Assembly: GCF_047470865.1 (NCBI RefSeq)
Contig: NZ_JAZDRH010000017.1
Coordinates: forward strand, 4,964-68,963
Direction: 5' to 3'
Source of the DNA: JAZDRH01 sp047470865
GTDB lineage: Bacteria; Pseudomonadota; Gammaproteobacteria; Pseudomonadales; Pseudomonadaceae
DNA length: 64,000 nucleotides
Below the pieces are notes generated by a model that searched no databases, was not told the DNA's origin, and saw nothing but the letters and a program-made list of their open reading frames with translations. A program made the translations under genes and the position numbers. Shown piece after piece: positions 1 to 9,114 of this stretch. Position 1 is the stretch's first letter, and each line of letters begins with the position of its first letter.

Positions 1-20
1 ACCTTTTAGCAGGTGAGATG

Positions 21-221
21 ATGGCAACCAAAAAAATGCGTTTCCCGAAATTTCCCAAACATCCTGAACGTCTTTGTTGGGGTTGTGAGAAGTTTTGTCC
101 AGCCAATGCTATGGAGTGCGGTAATGGGCAAGATAGAGCACAGCATCCAATAGAAATGTTTGGTGAGGACTGGGTAGACTCGCTCACTGAAGAAGAACTT
201 AAAAAAATTGACTTTGTCTAA
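21..221 (+). CDS. DUF3079 family small cysteine protein
   Basis: A 66-residue protein of unknown function. It has a tight cysteine cluster CWGCEKFC near residue 20 and a further C in NAMECGNG, which is the hallmark of the DUF3079 family and suggests metal binding. Two adjacent ATG codons (18 and 21) are possible; AGGTGA at 11-16 gives better spacing to the second. It lies 28 bp upstream of ruvC on the same strand and may be co-transcribed, but nothing in its sequence links it to recombination. The family assignment is from recognition of the motif; the role is unknown. Confidence 0.75.
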   Translation: MATKKMRFPKFPKHPERLCWGCEKFCPANAMECGNGQDRAQHPIEMFGEDWVDSLTEEELKKIDFV

Positions 222-249
222 ATGGTTTAGACAGTGGTAAGGAATATTC

Positions 250-774
250 ATGGCCATAATTTTAGGTATCGATCCAGGATCGCGCATTACAGGTTATGGC
301 GTTGTACGAGATACAGGGCGGGGTTGTGAGTATGTCGCTTCAGGTTGTATTCGTACGGGCTCAGGTGAATTGGCTGAGCGTTTAAAAGCAGTGTTCACAG
401 GTGTGCAGCAGATAGTGGAAAACTATCAACCAACTACTATGGGGATTGAACAGGTATTTATGGCAAAAAATGCCGATTCAGCCTTAAAGTTAGGGCAAGC
501 ACGAGGCAGTGCTATTGTGGCTGCGTCATTGCTAGGCGTTGAGGTTTCAGAGTACAGTGCAACCCAAGTCAAATCAGCCGTTGCCGGTACAGGCCGCGCG
601 GCTAAAGAACAAGTGCAAATGATGGTCATGCATTTGCTTAAATTAACGCAAAAACCACAAATAGACGCTTCAGATGCGTTAGCTATTGCTTTGTGCCATG
701 CTCATCATCGGCAAACACTCTTGCCTCATGGTTTAGCTAAAGCAAAAGGGCGTAATGGGCGCTTGCGTTTATAA
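250..774 (+). CDS. ruvC: Holliday junction endodeoxyribonuclease RuvC
   Basis: RuvC resolves Holliday junctions by symmetric nicking, in partnership with the RuvAB branch-migration motor. The protein is 174 residues, the usual length. It opens with the RNase-H-fold strand IILGIDPGSR, and the four catalytic acidic residues are visible as D8, E67, D139 and D142 (the last two in DASDALAIA). It is the first gene of a ruvC-ruvA-ruvB run, as in most gammaproteobacteria. The 15-bp gap before ruvA holds a purine-rich ribosome site. The identification is secure. Confidence 0.97.
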   Translation: MAIILGIDPGSRITGYGVVRDTGRGCEYVASGCIRTGSGELAERLKAVFTGVQQIVENYQPTTMGIEQVFMAKNADSALKLGQARGSAIVAASLLGVEVSEYSATQVKSAVAGTGRAAKEQVQMMVMHLLKLTQKPQIDASDALAIALCHAHHRQTLLPHGLAKAKGRNGRLRL

Positions 775-789
775 CAACGGAGAACAGCA

Positions 790-1395
790 GTGATTGGACG
801 TTTACGCGGAATATTAGTTGAAAAGCAACCTCCGTTTATTATTGTGGATGTTAGTGGTATCGGTTATGAGCTAGAAGTGCCCATGACGACCTTGTACCAA
901 TTGCCTGAAATTAATCAAGAAATAATTATTCATACGCATCTTGTTGTACGTGAAGATGCGCAATTGCTCTATGGCTTTTATGCTAAGCGTGAGCGCGAAT
1001 TTTTTCGCGAGTTGATTCGTTTAAATGGCGTAGGCCCTAAATTAGCTTTGGCGTTAATGTCAGGGCTAGAAGTTGATGAGATGATTCAGTGTATTCATGC
1101 TGAAGATACTAGTCGCTTAATGAAAGTACCGGGCGTTGGTAAGAAAACAGCAGAACGCTTATTAGTTGAATTGCGTGATCGCTTAAAAACGTGGGAACGT
1201 ATCCCTTCTATTGCGCCTTTGGTAGCTGAAACGGCGCAAATTAGTATGCCTATGAGTGCTGAAAATGATGCGGTTAGCGCTTTAGTTAGCTTAGGTTTTA
1301 AACCTCAGGAAGCGAGCAAGGCTGTCAGTGCCATTTTTGAGGAAGGCTTAACCAGTGAAGAACTGATCCGTCGCGCATTGAAAGGAATGGCGTAG
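790..1395 (+). CDS. ruvA: Holliday junction branch migration protein RuvA
   Basis: RuvA binds four-way DNA junctions as a tetramer and loads RuvB. The 201-residue product begins MIGRLRGILVEKQPP, the N-terminal OB-fold strand typical of RuvA. It has two helix-hairpin-helix segments (around LNGVGPKLALALMSG and VPGVGKKTAERLLVEL) and a C-terminal UBA-like domain III that contacts RuvB. The start is GTG at 790, preceded by ACGGAGAACA. The TAG stop is directly followed by the ruvB ATG, so the two are translationally linked. Confidence 0.97.
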   Translation: MIGRLRGILVEKQPPFIIVDVSGIGYELEVPMTTLYQLPEINQEIIIHTHLVVREDAQLLYGFYAKREREFFRELIRLNGVGPKLALALMSGLEVDEMIQCIHAEDTSRLMKVPGVGKKTAERLLVELRDRLKTWERIPSIAPLVAETAQISMPMSAENDAVSALVSLGFKPQEASKAVSAIFEEGLTSEELIRRALKGMA

Positions 1396-2448
1396 ATGAT
1401 TGAAGAAGATCGCCTAATCAGCGGTAGCGCCAAAGAGCGCGAAGAGCAGTTTGACCGCGCCATTCGCCCGCTTAGTCTTAATGAATATATTGGTCAGCCC
1501 ATTGTACGTGAGCAAATGGCGTTATTTATTGAGGCAGCTAAGCATCGTGCAGAAGCTTTAGATCATACCCTGATTTTTGGTCCGCCTGGTTTAGGTAAAA
1601 CAACCTTAGCTAACATTATTGCTTATGAAATGGGTGTTTCCCTAAAAAGCACTTCAGGGCCAGTATTAGAACGGGCAGGCGACTTAGCGGCGCTTTTAAC
1701 CAACCTAGAAGAAGGTGATGTGCTATTTATTGATGAGATTCATCGTTTGCCGCCTGTGGTGGAAGAAGTGTTGTATCCAGCAATGGAAGACTTTCAGCTC
1801 GATATCATGATAGGTGAAGGGCCAGCAGCGCGATCTATCAAGCTGGATTTGCCGCCTTTTACCTTAGTGGGTGCTACAACACGCGCTGGCATGCTGACAA
1901 ACCCATTGCGTGATCGTTTTGGGATAGTACAACGCCTTGAATTTTATAATATAGAAGACCTCTCCAGTATTGTGGCGCGCTCTGCTGCTATTTTGCATAT
2001 GCCTATTGATGCACAAGGTGCCTTTGAAATAGCTCGCCGCTCACGTGGCACGCCGCGTATTGCCAACCGATTATTACGTCGAGTTCGAGACTACGCACAG
2101 GTGCGTAGCGATGGGCGTATTAGCCAAGACGTAGCAGATAAAGCGCTTAATTTATTGAATATTGATGCTTATGGGTTTGATCATCAAGATCGGCGCTTGC
2201 TATTGGCAATGATTGAGAAATTTGATGGTGGTCCTGTGGGCGTCGATAGTTTAGCAGCGGCTATTAGCGAAGAGCGCCACACAATTGAAGATGTGTTAGA
2301 GCCATATCTCATTCAACAAGGGTATATTATGCGCACTCCACGAGGGCGAGTGGTAACCCGTCATGCGTATCTGCATTTTGGAATTAATGCTCCTGATCGC
2401 TTAAATGATGAAACATTTTCACTTTTTGATGGTCAGCAAGGTTCATGA
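1396..2448 (+). CDS. ruvB: Holliday junction branch migration ATPase RuvB
   Basis: RuvB is the hexameric AAA+ motor that pumps DNA through RuvA-bound junctions. The protein is 350 residues. Walker A GPPGLGKT is at residues 62-69 and Walker B DEIH at 113-116. Sensor and arginine-finger segments follow (GATTRAG, NPLRDRFG), and the C-terminal winged helix ends near TPRGRVVT. It begins immediately after the ruvA stop codon. Length and motifs are all standard. Confidence 0.98.
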   Translation: MIEEDRLISGSAKEREEQFDRAIRPLSLNEYIGQPIVREQMALFIEAAKHRAEALDHTLIFGPPGLGKTTLANIIAYEMGVSLKSTSGPVLERAGDLAALLTNLEEGDVLFIDEIHRLPPVVEEVLYPAMEDFQLDIMIGEGPAARSIKLDLPPFTLVGATTRAGMLTNPLRDRFGIVQRLEFYNIEDLSSIVARSAAILHMPIDAQGAFEIARRSRGTPRIANRLLRRVRDYAQVRSDGRISQDVADKALNLLNIDAYGFDHQDRRLLLAMIEKFDGGPVGVDSLAAAISEERHTIEDVLEPYLIQQGYIMRTPRGRVVTRHAYLHFGINAPDRLNDETFSLFDGQQGS

Positions 2449-2499
2449 AAAAAATATTTTGCTTACCCAATTGGCAAGAGAGCGGAGCAGCACTAAAGT

Positions 2500-2946
2500 A
2501 TGCGCGCCATGATGCAAAGAAATGAATTTGTCCACTCGCTAAGAGTGTATTACGAAGACACCGATGCAGGTGGCATAGTTTTCTACGTGAATTACTTAAA
2601 ATTCATGGAACGAGCACGCACCGAACGTTTGCGGGCAATGGGATATGCACAGTCACAGTTGGCGCAAGACAACTTGTTATTTGTAGTGCATAGCGCTCAA
2701 GCCCGTTATCACGCGCCTGCTCGGTTAGATGATGAATTGCTGGTAAGTGCGCAGGTTACAGAATTGAAACGTGCAAGCCTTAAATTTACACAACAAGTGC
2801 ATCGTAAAAGCGATGGCCAATTGTTGTGTGAAGGGCAGTTTCTAGTGGCCTGTGTACGTGCCGATACAATGAAGCCCCAGGCCATACCTGAGGCAATGCG
2901 CAACACCTTTAGTACAGATATGAATGAATCTGTTGTAGGAGAATAA
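2500..2946 (+). CDS. ybgC: Tol-Pal-associated acyl-CoA thioesterase YbgC
   Basis: YbgC is a hotdog-fold acyl-CoA thioesterase always found at the head of tol-pal operons; its in vivo substrate and link to Tol are not settled. The 148-residue protein carries the 4-hydroxybenzoyl-CoA thioesterase motif YYEDTDAGGIVFYVNY, with the catalytic Asp in DTDAGG. ATG codons occur at 2500, 2509 and 2512; GGAG at 2484-2487 favours 2500. It is followed 2 bp later by tolQ. Confidence 0.93.
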   Translation: MRAMMQRNEFVHSLRVYYEDTDAGGIVFYVNYLKFMERARTERLRAMGYAQSQLAQDNLLFVVHSAQARYHAPARLDDELLVSAQVTELKRASLKFTQQVHRKSDGQLLCEGQFLVACVRADTMKPQAIPEAMRNTFSTDMNESVVGE

Positions 2947-2948
2947 GC

Positions 2949-3644
2949 GTGGAAAATACCGCTGCTGATCATATGTCAATGTGGAGCCTTATTAGCAATG
3001 CTAGCTTGCTAGTTCAATGTGTAATGCTAATTTTGGTAGCCGCTTCTGTTATTTCCTGGATTATTATTTTTCAGCGTACAGCTTTTATTGCTAAAGCACG
3101 GCGTAGCTTAAACGACTTTGAAGATCGTTTTTGGTCGGGTATTGATTTAGGTAAACTGTACCGCCAAACCACTAATGAGCCAAATCCAGCAAGCGGTGCT
3201 GAGCATATTTTCCGTGCTGGCTTTAAAGAATATACGCGTTTGCGTCAGCAGCAGGGTGCTGATGCCGGTGCGGTTATGGATGGTGTGGCACGTGCAATGC
3301 GTGTTGCTATTTCACGTGAAGAAGAAAAGCTAGAGCAAAAACTTCCTTTTTTGGCCACTGTGGGATCAACCAGCCCTTATGTCGGCTTGTTCGGTACAGT
3401 GTGGGGCATTATGAACTCCTTCCGTGGCTTGGCTCAGGTACAGCAAGCAACCTTGGCTACTGTTGCCCCCGGCATTGCTGAAGCCTTAATTGCCACTGCG
3501 ATTGGTTTGTTTGCGGCCATTCCAGCGGTAGTTGCCTATAACCGTTTTTCAGCACGTGGCGAAAACTTAATTGCTCGTTACTACACCTTTGCTGATGAAT
3601 TCCAAGCGATTTTGCATCGTAAAGTGCACTCCTCAGAGGAGTAA
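2949..3644 (+). CDS. tolQ: Tol-Pal proton channel subunit TolQ
   Basis: TolQ and TolR form the proton-motive-force-driven stator complex in the inner membrane that energises TolA. The protein is 231 residues. One hydrophobic segment lies at about 17-40, and two more lie between about 140 and 205, separated by a large cytoplasmic loop; this is the TolQ/ExbB/MotA topology. The conserved stretch PYVGLFGTVWGIMNSF precedes the second membrane helix. The start is GTG at 2949 with TAGGAGAATAAGC upstream. It overlaps no gene but sits within 5 bp of both neighbours. Confidence 0.97.
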   Translation: MENTAADHMSMWSLISNASLLVQCVMLILVAASVISWIIIFQRTAFIAKARRSLNDFEDRFWSGIDLGKLYRQTTNEPNPASGAEHIFRAGFKEYTRLRQQQGADAGAVMDGVARAMRVAISREEEKLEQKLPFLATVGSTSPYVGLFGTVWGIMNSFRGLAQVQQATLATVAPGIAEALIATAIGLFAAIPAVVAYNRFSARGENLIARYYTFADEFQAILHRKVHSSEE

Positions 3645-3649
3645 TTTTT

Positions 3650-4102
3650 GTGGCTAGAATTCGTAATCGCCGTAAGCCTGTAGCTGAGATGAACGTTGTA
3701 CCCTACATCGACGTGATGCTGGTGTTATTGGTGATCTTTATGGTGACGGCGCCTATGTTAAATCAGGGCGTTAAAGTTGATTTGCCAAAAGTAAGTAGTG
3801 AAGTACTGCCCCAAGATAACAACTCATTGGTGTTGACCATTTCTATCAAAGCCGACAAAACCTATTACTGGAATACAGGTAATGAGGTTGATGTAGAAAC
3901 GGAGCAAGAACGCGCAGTAACTTTGGCAGATATGACAAAAGCGGCACAAGCTATTATTGGCGCTAATGGTGCACAAGGTAAGCCAGTGCAAGTCTATGTG
4001 CGAGCGGATAAAGCCGTAGATTACGGCACTGTTATGGCAGCAATGGGTGGCTTGCAACAAGCTGGTGTGGCAGATGTTGGTTTAATTACTGAGGCTCCTT
4101 AA
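3650..4102 (+). CDS. tolR: Tol-Pal subunit TolR
   Basis: TolR is a single-span inner-membrane protein that works with TolQ in proton flow. The protein has 150 residues. A short cytoplasmic N-terminus leads to a membrane helix with the essential Asp (YIDVMLVLLVIFMV, about residues 19-32), followed by the ExbD/TolR periplasmic domain. The start is GTG at 3650, with GAGGAG in the tail of tolQ. Its TAA stop overlaps the tolA ATG (TAATG), which indicates translational coupling. Confidence 0.96.
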   Translation: MARIRNRRKPVAEMNVVPYIDVMLVLLVIFMVTAPMLNQGVKVDLPKVSSEVLPQDNNSLVLTISIKADKTYYWNTGNEVDVETEQERAVTLADMTKAAQAIIGANGAQGKPVQVYVRADKAVDYGTVMAAMGGLQQAGVADVGLITEAP

Positions 4103-5109
4103 TGCGTGAGCAAGAATTAGCAAAAGATAGTGAAGGCTATTTTTGGCCCGTTGTGTTTGCCGTTGGCATGCACGCGCTATTATTTGCTTTGCTATTTGTT
4201 AGCTATTCCAGTGCGCCTGATTTACCGCCAGCAACGCCTATTATTAAAGCAAGGCTGTACCAACTAGAATCGCAAAGCAATGCGACCACGCCAACCCAAC
4301 AGAAAATTGCAGGTGAAGCGGAAAAAACTAAAGCGCCATTAACTGAAACTGAGCAGCTAGAGCTTAAAAAGGCAGAGCAGGATAAGCAAGTCGCTGCGGC
4401 GAAAGCCAAAGAAGATGAGCGTAAAGCACAAGAAGCTAAACGTGCCGAGGAAGCAAAAAAGGCCGAAGATGCTAAAAAAGCTGAGGAAGCAAAAAAGGCT
4501 GATGATGCAAAAGCGGCTAAGCTTAAAGCAGAACAAGAGGCAGCCAAGTTAAAGGCAGAGCAAGAAGCGAAGAAAAAAGCGGAAGAAGAAGCCAAACGCA
4601 AGCAAGCAGAAGAAAAACGTAAAACTGAAGAGGCCAAACGTAAAGCCCAAGCCGAAGCCAAGCGTAAAGCCGAAGCTGAAGCCAAGCGTAAGCGTGATAA
4701 AGAAGCCGCTGAGCGTAAAGCCTTAGAGGATAGAAAAGCTGCTGCACTAGCCGAAATGATGGGTGAGGATGTGCAGTATCAACAAACTACTGCACAAACA
4801 CAGGGTAACCAAATAGCAGGCAGCATCGATGATCTGATTCGTCGATTGGTGAATGAGGCTTGGATTATTCCACCTTCTGCACGTAAAAATATGCGGTTAA
4901 GTTTACGTATTAGTATGCTGCCAGACGGCACTATAGCGAATGTAAGCTTATTGTCCTCCAGTGGTGATAAAGCTGTAGATAACTCAGCAATAAGCGCTGT
5001 AAAGTCAGTGCGTAGAATCCCTGAAATTCAACAATTAGATAGAGCGACATTTGATCGCTTGTATCGTCAACGTGATTTCACTTTTAGCCCAGAAGGTGCA
5101 CAGCTGTGA
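4102..5109 (+). CDS. tolA: Cell envelope integrity protein TolA
   Basis: TolA spans the periplasm to connect TolQR to Pal and TolB. The 335-residue protein has an N-terminal membrane anchor at about 14-35. A long Ala/Lys/Glu-rich helical rod of repeated AEEAKK-like units runs from about 90 to 215. The globular C-terminal domain III (about 245-335) has the TonB/TolA-C features LSLRISMLPDG and SLLSSSGDKAVDNSA. The repetitive rod creates long open frames on the reverse strand that are not genes. Its stop overlaps the tolB start. Confidence 0.95.
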   Translation: MREQELAKDSEGYFWPVVFAVGMHALLFALLFVSYSSAPDLPPATPIIKARLYQLESQSNATTPTQQKIAGEAEKTKAPLTETEQLELKKAEQDKQVAAAKAKEDERKAQEAKRAEEAKKAEDAKKAEEAKKADDAKAAKLKAEQEAAKLKAEQEAKKKAEEEAKRKQAEEKRKTEEAKRKAQAEAKRKAEAEAKRKRDKEAAERKALEDRKAAALAEMMGEDVQYQQTTAQTQGNQIAGSIDDLIRRLVNEAWIIPPSARKNMRLSLRISMLPDGTIANVSLLSSSGDKAVDNSAISAVKSVRRIPEIQQLDRATFDRLYRQRDFTFSPEGAQL

Positions 5110-6401
5110 AGCAGTTAATTCGACTTGTATTAGTAAGTATTGCTCTGCTAATTAACACCGCCTATGCGGTTGATCCTATTCACATTACAGGTGGTAACGA
5201 CAGAGCCGTCCCTATTGCTGTTGTTCCTTTTGGCTATAAAGGTGGTGCTTTACCGCAAGATATGGCGCAAATTGTAAGTGATGACTTGCGTAACTCAGGT
5301 TCTTTTGAACCTATTGCTCGTCAGAACATGATTAGCCAACCGGCTACTCCACAAGAGCTGATTTTTCGTGATTGGCAAGCTGTAGGGGCGCAATATGTAC
5401 TTATTGGCAATATTGCGCCTAATGGTGCGCGCTTGCAGGTGAGCTATGCGTTATTTAACGTAGCTACTCAGCAGCAAGTTACCAGTGGCACCATTAGTGG
5501 TGCTGTTGATCAGATTCGTGACTTGGCGCATCATATTGCCGATAAGTCATACGAAAGCATGACAGGTATACGTGGCGCATTCTCTACACGTTTGCTATAT
5601 GTTACTGCAGAGCGTTTTTCTGAGAAAAACACCAAATATGCGTTGATTGCCTCAGATTATGATGGTGCGCGTCCAGTAACCTTATTACAGTCACGCGAGC
5701 CTATAGTGTCACCACGTTTTTCAGCTGATGGTCGTCGTTTGGCTTATGTGTCTTTCGAGCAAAAACGCCCACGTATTTTTATTCAAGAATTTGATACAGG
5801 CCGTCGCCAACAAGTGACGGACTTTGAAGGTTTAAATGGTGCACCAGCATGGTCGCCTGATGGCAGCATGTTAGCTTTTGTTTTATCAAAAGATGGTAAC
5901 CCAGAAATTTATGTGAAAAATTTGGCTTCTGGCACATTGCGTCGAGTGACTAATCACCAAGCAATTGATACCGAGCCATTTTGGGGAAAAGATAATCAAA
6001 CTATTTATTTCACCTCTGATCGCTCCGGTCGACCACAGATATACAAGATGAATATCAACAGTGGAGCAACAGAACGTGTGACCTTTGTCGGAAATTACAA
6101 CGCCAATCCGAAACTTTCGGCGGATGAGAAGACATTGGTAATGATTCATCGTCAGGAAGGCTATAGAGTGTTCCAGGTGGCAGCGCAAGATTTAGAGCGA
6201 GGAAATCTACGAATTTTGTCTCAGACAAGTTTAGATGAATCACCTACTGTTGCGCCAAACGGCACCATGATAATCTATGCTACCCGCCAGCAAGGGAAAG
6301 GGGTTTTAATGCTTACCTCCATTAATGGACGTGTGCGTATACCTTTACCAACCGTGCAAGGTGATGTTCGTGAGCCCGCTTGGTCTCCGTTCCTGAACTG
6401 A
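5106..6401 (+). CDS. tolB: Tol-Pal translocation protein TolB
   Basis: TolB is the periplasmic beta-propeller that binds Pal and TolA. The protein is 431 residues. The signal peptide is MKQLIRLVLVSIALLINTAYA, with cleavage after AYA. An N-terminal alpha/beta domain follows, then repeated WD40-like PD40 blades with the motif SPRFSADGRRLAYVS, APAWSPDGSMLAFV and so on. The start codon is GTG at 5106, sharing GTGA with the tolA stop. The signal peptide fixes this start. Confidence 0.96.
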   Translation: MKQLIRLVLVSIALLINTAYAVDPIHITGGNDRAVPIAVVPFGYKGGALPQDMAQIVSDDLRNSGSFEPIARQNMISQPATPQELIFRDWQAVGAQYVLIGNIAPNGARLQVSYALFNVATQQQVTSGTISGAVDQIRDLAHHIADKSYESMTGIRGAFSTRLLYVTAERFSEKNTKYALIASDYDGARPVTLLQSREPIVSPRFSADGRRLAYVSFEQKRPRIFIQEFDTGRRQQVTDFEGLNGAPAWSPDGSMLAFVLSKDGNPEIYVKNLASGTLRRVTNHQAIDTEPFWGKDNQTIYFTSDRSGRPQIYKMNINSGATERVTFVGNYNANPKLSADEKTLVMIHRQEGYRVFQVAAQDLERGNLRILSQTSLDESPTVAPNGTMIIYATRQQGKGVLMLTSINGRVRIPLPTVQGDVREPAWSPFLN

Positions 6402-6461
6402 TGTGGCTGCAAAGACAAAAAACGTAAACACACAACATAAAGTTTCATTAGGAGCTTTCAC

Positions 6462-6941
6462 ATGCAAATGCTAAAAATCGGCAAATTCGCCGCACTTTCT
6501 TTGGCTTTAGCCGTAGCTGTCGGTTGTTCTAGCAAAGGCGGCGACAACTCTGGCAACACTAATGTAGACCCTAACGCCAACACTGGCGCTGGCTACAACA
6601 GTGAGCTAGAAGCACTACGTGCAATCACCACTTTCTACTTCGAGTTCGACAGCTCTGACCTAAAACCAGAAGCAATGCGCGCACTTGACGTACACGCTCA
6701 AGACCTAACTGCGAACGGTCAACGCGTAGTACTAGAAGGTCATACTGACGAGCGTGGTACTCGTGAGTACAACATGGCTCTAGGCGAGCGTCGTGCTAAA
6801 GCAGTGCAACGTTATCTAGTTCTACAAGGCGTTTCTCCTGCACAACTAGAACTTGTTTCTTACGGTGAAGAGCGTCCTGTAGCTGTAGGTCATGACGAGT
6901 CAGCATGGCAAGAAAACCGTCGCGTAGAGCTACGTAAGTAA
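6462..6941 (+). CDS. pal: Peptidoglycan-associated lipoprotein Pal
   Basis: Pal anchors the outer membrane to peptidoglycan and recruits TolB. The protein has 159 residues. The lipobox is AVAVGC with the lipidated Cys at 22, a Gly/Asn linker follows, and the OmpA-like domain contains the diaminopimelate-binding signature LEGHTDERGTREYNMALG. AGGAG at 6450-6454 sets the start at 6462. There is a 60-bp gap after tolB, larger than elsewhere in the operon. By eye its codons include many CTA and CGT and differ from the neighbours, as expected for an abundant lipoprotein. Confidence 0.96.
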   Translation: MQMLKIGKFAALSLALAVAVGCSSKGGDNSGNTNVDPNANTGAGYNSELEALRAITTFYFEFDSSDLKPEAMRALDVHAQDLTANGQRVVLEGHTDERGTREYNMALGERRAKAVQRYLVLQGVSPAQLELVSYGEERPVAVGHDESAWQENRRVELRK

Positions 6942-6946
6942 TCGCT

Positions 6947-7678
6947 ATGAATAAATTCCGTCAGTCGTTGCTTGTACTTGCTTTAAGTGTGCCTACGCTC
7001 GCTTTAGCTGCTGTACCCGTTGGCGGATCTGGCGTCGGTGGTGCTAATGCACCACTGACTGCTCAGGCGGAACTTTTCATGCAGTTACAACAAATGCAAG
7101 AAGAGATTTCAGCGCTTAGAGGGATGGTTGAAGAACAGCAGTACCAGATTCGTCAACTGAAGCAGGAAAGCTTAGAGCGTTACCAAATGCTTGAAGGGCG
7201 TATGGGAAATGCTTCAGTAGATAATAGTGCTTCGGCTTCTACTGCAACTGCACCAACAGATTCTTCACCAGCAGCTAGTGCACCTGCTACAGGTGGTGGT
7301 GATCCAGAACAGGAAAAACTGTTCTATGATGCGGCCTTTGATTTAATCAAGGCGCGTGAGTTTGATAAAGCCAAACAAGCCTTTAATGGTTTTTTACGCA
7401 AATATCCCGATGGGCAATACTCAGCGAATGCTCAGTATTGGTTAGGGGAAGTCAACCTTGCACAGGGTGATTTTGATGCCGCTGGCAAAGCCTTTGAACA
7501 GGTAATTCAAAAGTGGCCAAAGCATAACAAAGTACCTGATGCCATGTATAAAATGGCAAATGTGGAAAACCGCTTAGGTCGTGCAGATCGAGCAAAAACA
7601 TTATTAAAGCAAGTTGTAGCCCAATACCCGAGCAGCTCAGCCGCGCAATTAGCGCAGCGTGATTTGCGAAGTATGTAA
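6947..7678 (+). CDS. cpoB: Cell division coordinator CpoB (YbgF)
   Basis: CpoB links PBP1B activity to Tol function during constriction. The protein is 243 residues. A signal peptide (MNKFRQSLLVLALSVPTLALA) comes first. A short coiled coil at about 40-85 (LQQMQEEISALRGMVEEQQ) is the YbgF trimerisation region, then a Ser/Thr/Ala-rich linker, then about three TPRs from residue 125 to the end (YDAAFDLIKAREFDKAKQAF). It starts 5 bp after pal and ends just before a strong terminator, closing the tol-pal operon. Confidence 0.93.
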   Translation: MNKFRQSLLVLALSVPTLALAAVPVGGSGVGGANAPLTAQAELFMQLQQMQEEISALRGMVEEQQYQIRQLKQESLERYQMLEGRMGNASVDNSASASTATAPTDSSPAASAPATGGGDPEQEKLFYDAAFDLIKAREFDKAKQAFNGFLRKYPDGQYSANAQYWLGEVNLAQGDFDAAGKAFEQVIQKWPKHNKVPDAMYKMANVENRLGRADRAKTLLKQVVAQYPSSSAAQLAQRDLRSM

Positions 7679-7689
7679 GTTTTAACCGC

Positions 7690-7719
7690 AAAGCCCAGCT
7701 CGCGCTGGGCTTTGTTTTT
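7690..7719 (+). terminator. Rho-independent terminator after tol-pal operon
   Basis: A perfect 10-bp stem AAAGCCCAGC / GCTGGGCTTT with loop TCGC is followed by GTTTTT. It sits 12 bp after the cpoB stop codon. Confidence 0.9.
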
Positions 7720-7772
7720 ATTCAAACAACGAAAGCGGATAGCCTGTTTAGCTGTTGCGCTCGGTGTTTAAC

Positions 7773-8414
7773 ATGGCATTACGAATCTCAGAAATTTTTT
7801 ATTCGCTGCAAGGCGAAGCCCGCACTGTGGGCGTTCCTACCTTATTTATCCGTTTGACGGGTTGCCCTTTGCGTTGCCAGTACTGCGATACTGATTATGC
7901 CTTTAGTGGTGGCAAGTTAATGTCATTGGATGAAATCCTTAGTCAAGTTAAGCGTTATAACACGGCCTATATTTGCGTTACAGGTGGTGAACCTCTGGCT
8001 CAGCCTGAATGCTTACCACTTTTAACCGCGTTATGCGATCAAGGCTTGCATGTTTCTTTGGAAACTAGCGGGGCCATGGATGTTGCTCAGGTTGACCCTC
8101 GGGTTAGCAAAGTTATGGATTTAAAAACGCCAGCATCACAAGAAGCTGGGAGAAATCGCTATGAAAATTTGGCCTATTTGACCAAGCATGACCAGATTAA
8201 GTTTGTTATTTGCAATCGCCATGATTACGACTGGGCAGTAACTCAGCTTATTCAATACCAGCTGGTAGATAAGGTTTCTGATGTGTTGTTCTCGCCTAGC
8301 AAAGAGCAATTAGAAGCGCGTGAGTTAGCCGACTGGATTATCGCAGATCAATTAGCTGTACGCCTGCAAGTACAACTTCATAAAATTCTCTGGAATGATG
8401 CGCAAGGCCGTTAA
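7773..8414 (+). CDS. queE: 7-carboxy-7-deazaguanine synthase QueE
   Basis: QueE is the radical SAM enzyme that contracts 6-carboxytetrahydropterin to 7-carboxy-7-deazaguanine on the way to preQ0 and queuosine. The 213-residue protein has the SAM/4Fe-4S motif CPLRCQYC (Cys 31, 35, 38), preceded by SLQGEA, which is typical of QueE. ATG at 7773 matches the family start; an upstream TTG in frame at 7755 is possible but unneeded. No strong Shine-Dalgarno sequence is visible. It forms a pair with queC. Confidence 0.95.
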   Translation: MALRISEIFYSLQGEARTVGVPTLFIRLTGCPLRCQYCDTDYAFSGGKLMSLDEILSQVKRYNTAYICVTGGEPLAQPECLPLLTALCDQGLHVSLETSGAMDVAQVDPRVSKVMDLKTPASQEAGRNRYENLAYLTKHDQIKFVICNRHDYDWAVTQLIQYQLVDKVSDVLFSPSKEQLEARELADWIIADQLAVRLQVQLHKILWNDAQGR

Positions 8415-8423
8415 GGATTGAAA

Positions 8424-9107
8424 ATGAAAAAAGCAGTTATTTTATTATCTGGTGGTTTAGATTCTGCCACGGTTTTAGCACTGGCAAAGCATCAAGGCTA
8501 TGCGTGTTATACCATGAGTTTTGATTATGGGCAGCGCCACCGCAGTGAACTTAAGGCTTCGGCTGAGTTATCTAAGCAGCTAGGGGCTATTGAGCATAAG
8601 GTTATTTGTCTGAATCTGGATGGCATTGGCGGTTCAGCATTAACAGATACTTCACTGGCTATTCCAGAGCAGACAACAGTAACAGAGCAAATTCCAGTAA
8701 CCTATGTACCAGCACGCAATACCGTATTTTTAGCATTGGCTTTAGGTTGGGCAGAGGTTCTTCAAGCGCGAGATATTTTTATTGGTGTAAATTCGGTAGA
8801 CTACTCGGGATATCCTGATTGTCGGATGGAATTTATTAGAGCGTTTGAACAACTAGCTAACTTAGCTACACGTGCTGGTGTTGAAGGTAAAGGCTTTCGT
8901 ATACAAGCGCCTTTGCAGTCATTAAGTAAAGCACAGATTGTTCAACAAGGAAGTGCACTAGGTGTGGACTATAGTATGACTATTTCATGCTATCAGGCCG
9001 ATGAGCTAGGTAGAGCTTGTGGTAAGTGTGAAAGTTGTCGCTTGCGAGCAGCAGGTTTTCACCAAGCTGGATTAAATGATCCAACAAACTACCAAGGAAA
9101 AAGTTAA
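8424..9107 (+). CDS. queC: 7-cyano-7-deazaguanine synthase QueC
   Basis: QueC converts 7-carboxy-7-deazaguanine to preQ0 using ATP and ammonia. The 227-residue protein has the PP-loop SGGLDS at residues 9-14 and a C-terminal zinc site with closely spaced cysteines (CGKCESC). TAAGGA 5-10 bases upstream favours ATG 8424 over TTG 8418. It follows queE by 9 bp, so the two preQ0 enzymes are co-expressed. Confidence 0.96.
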   Translation: MKKAVILLSGGLDSATVLALAKHQGYACYTMSFDYGQRHRSELKASAELSKQLGAIEHKVICLNLDGIGGSALTDTSLAIPEQTTVTEQIPVTYVPARNTVFLALALGWAEVLQARDIFIGVNSVDYSGYPDCRMEFIRAFEQLANLATRAGVEGKGFRIQAPLQSLSKAQIVQQGSALGVDYSMTISCYQADELGRACGKCESCRLRAAGFHQAGLNDPTNYQGKS

Positions 9108-9114
9108 TTTTTTC

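Noticed and set aside
4203..4747. Long reverse-strand open frames rich in Ala/Ser/Leu
   Set aside because: They mirror the repetitive Ala-Lys-Glu rod of TolA. There is no ribosome site, and TolA itself is certain.
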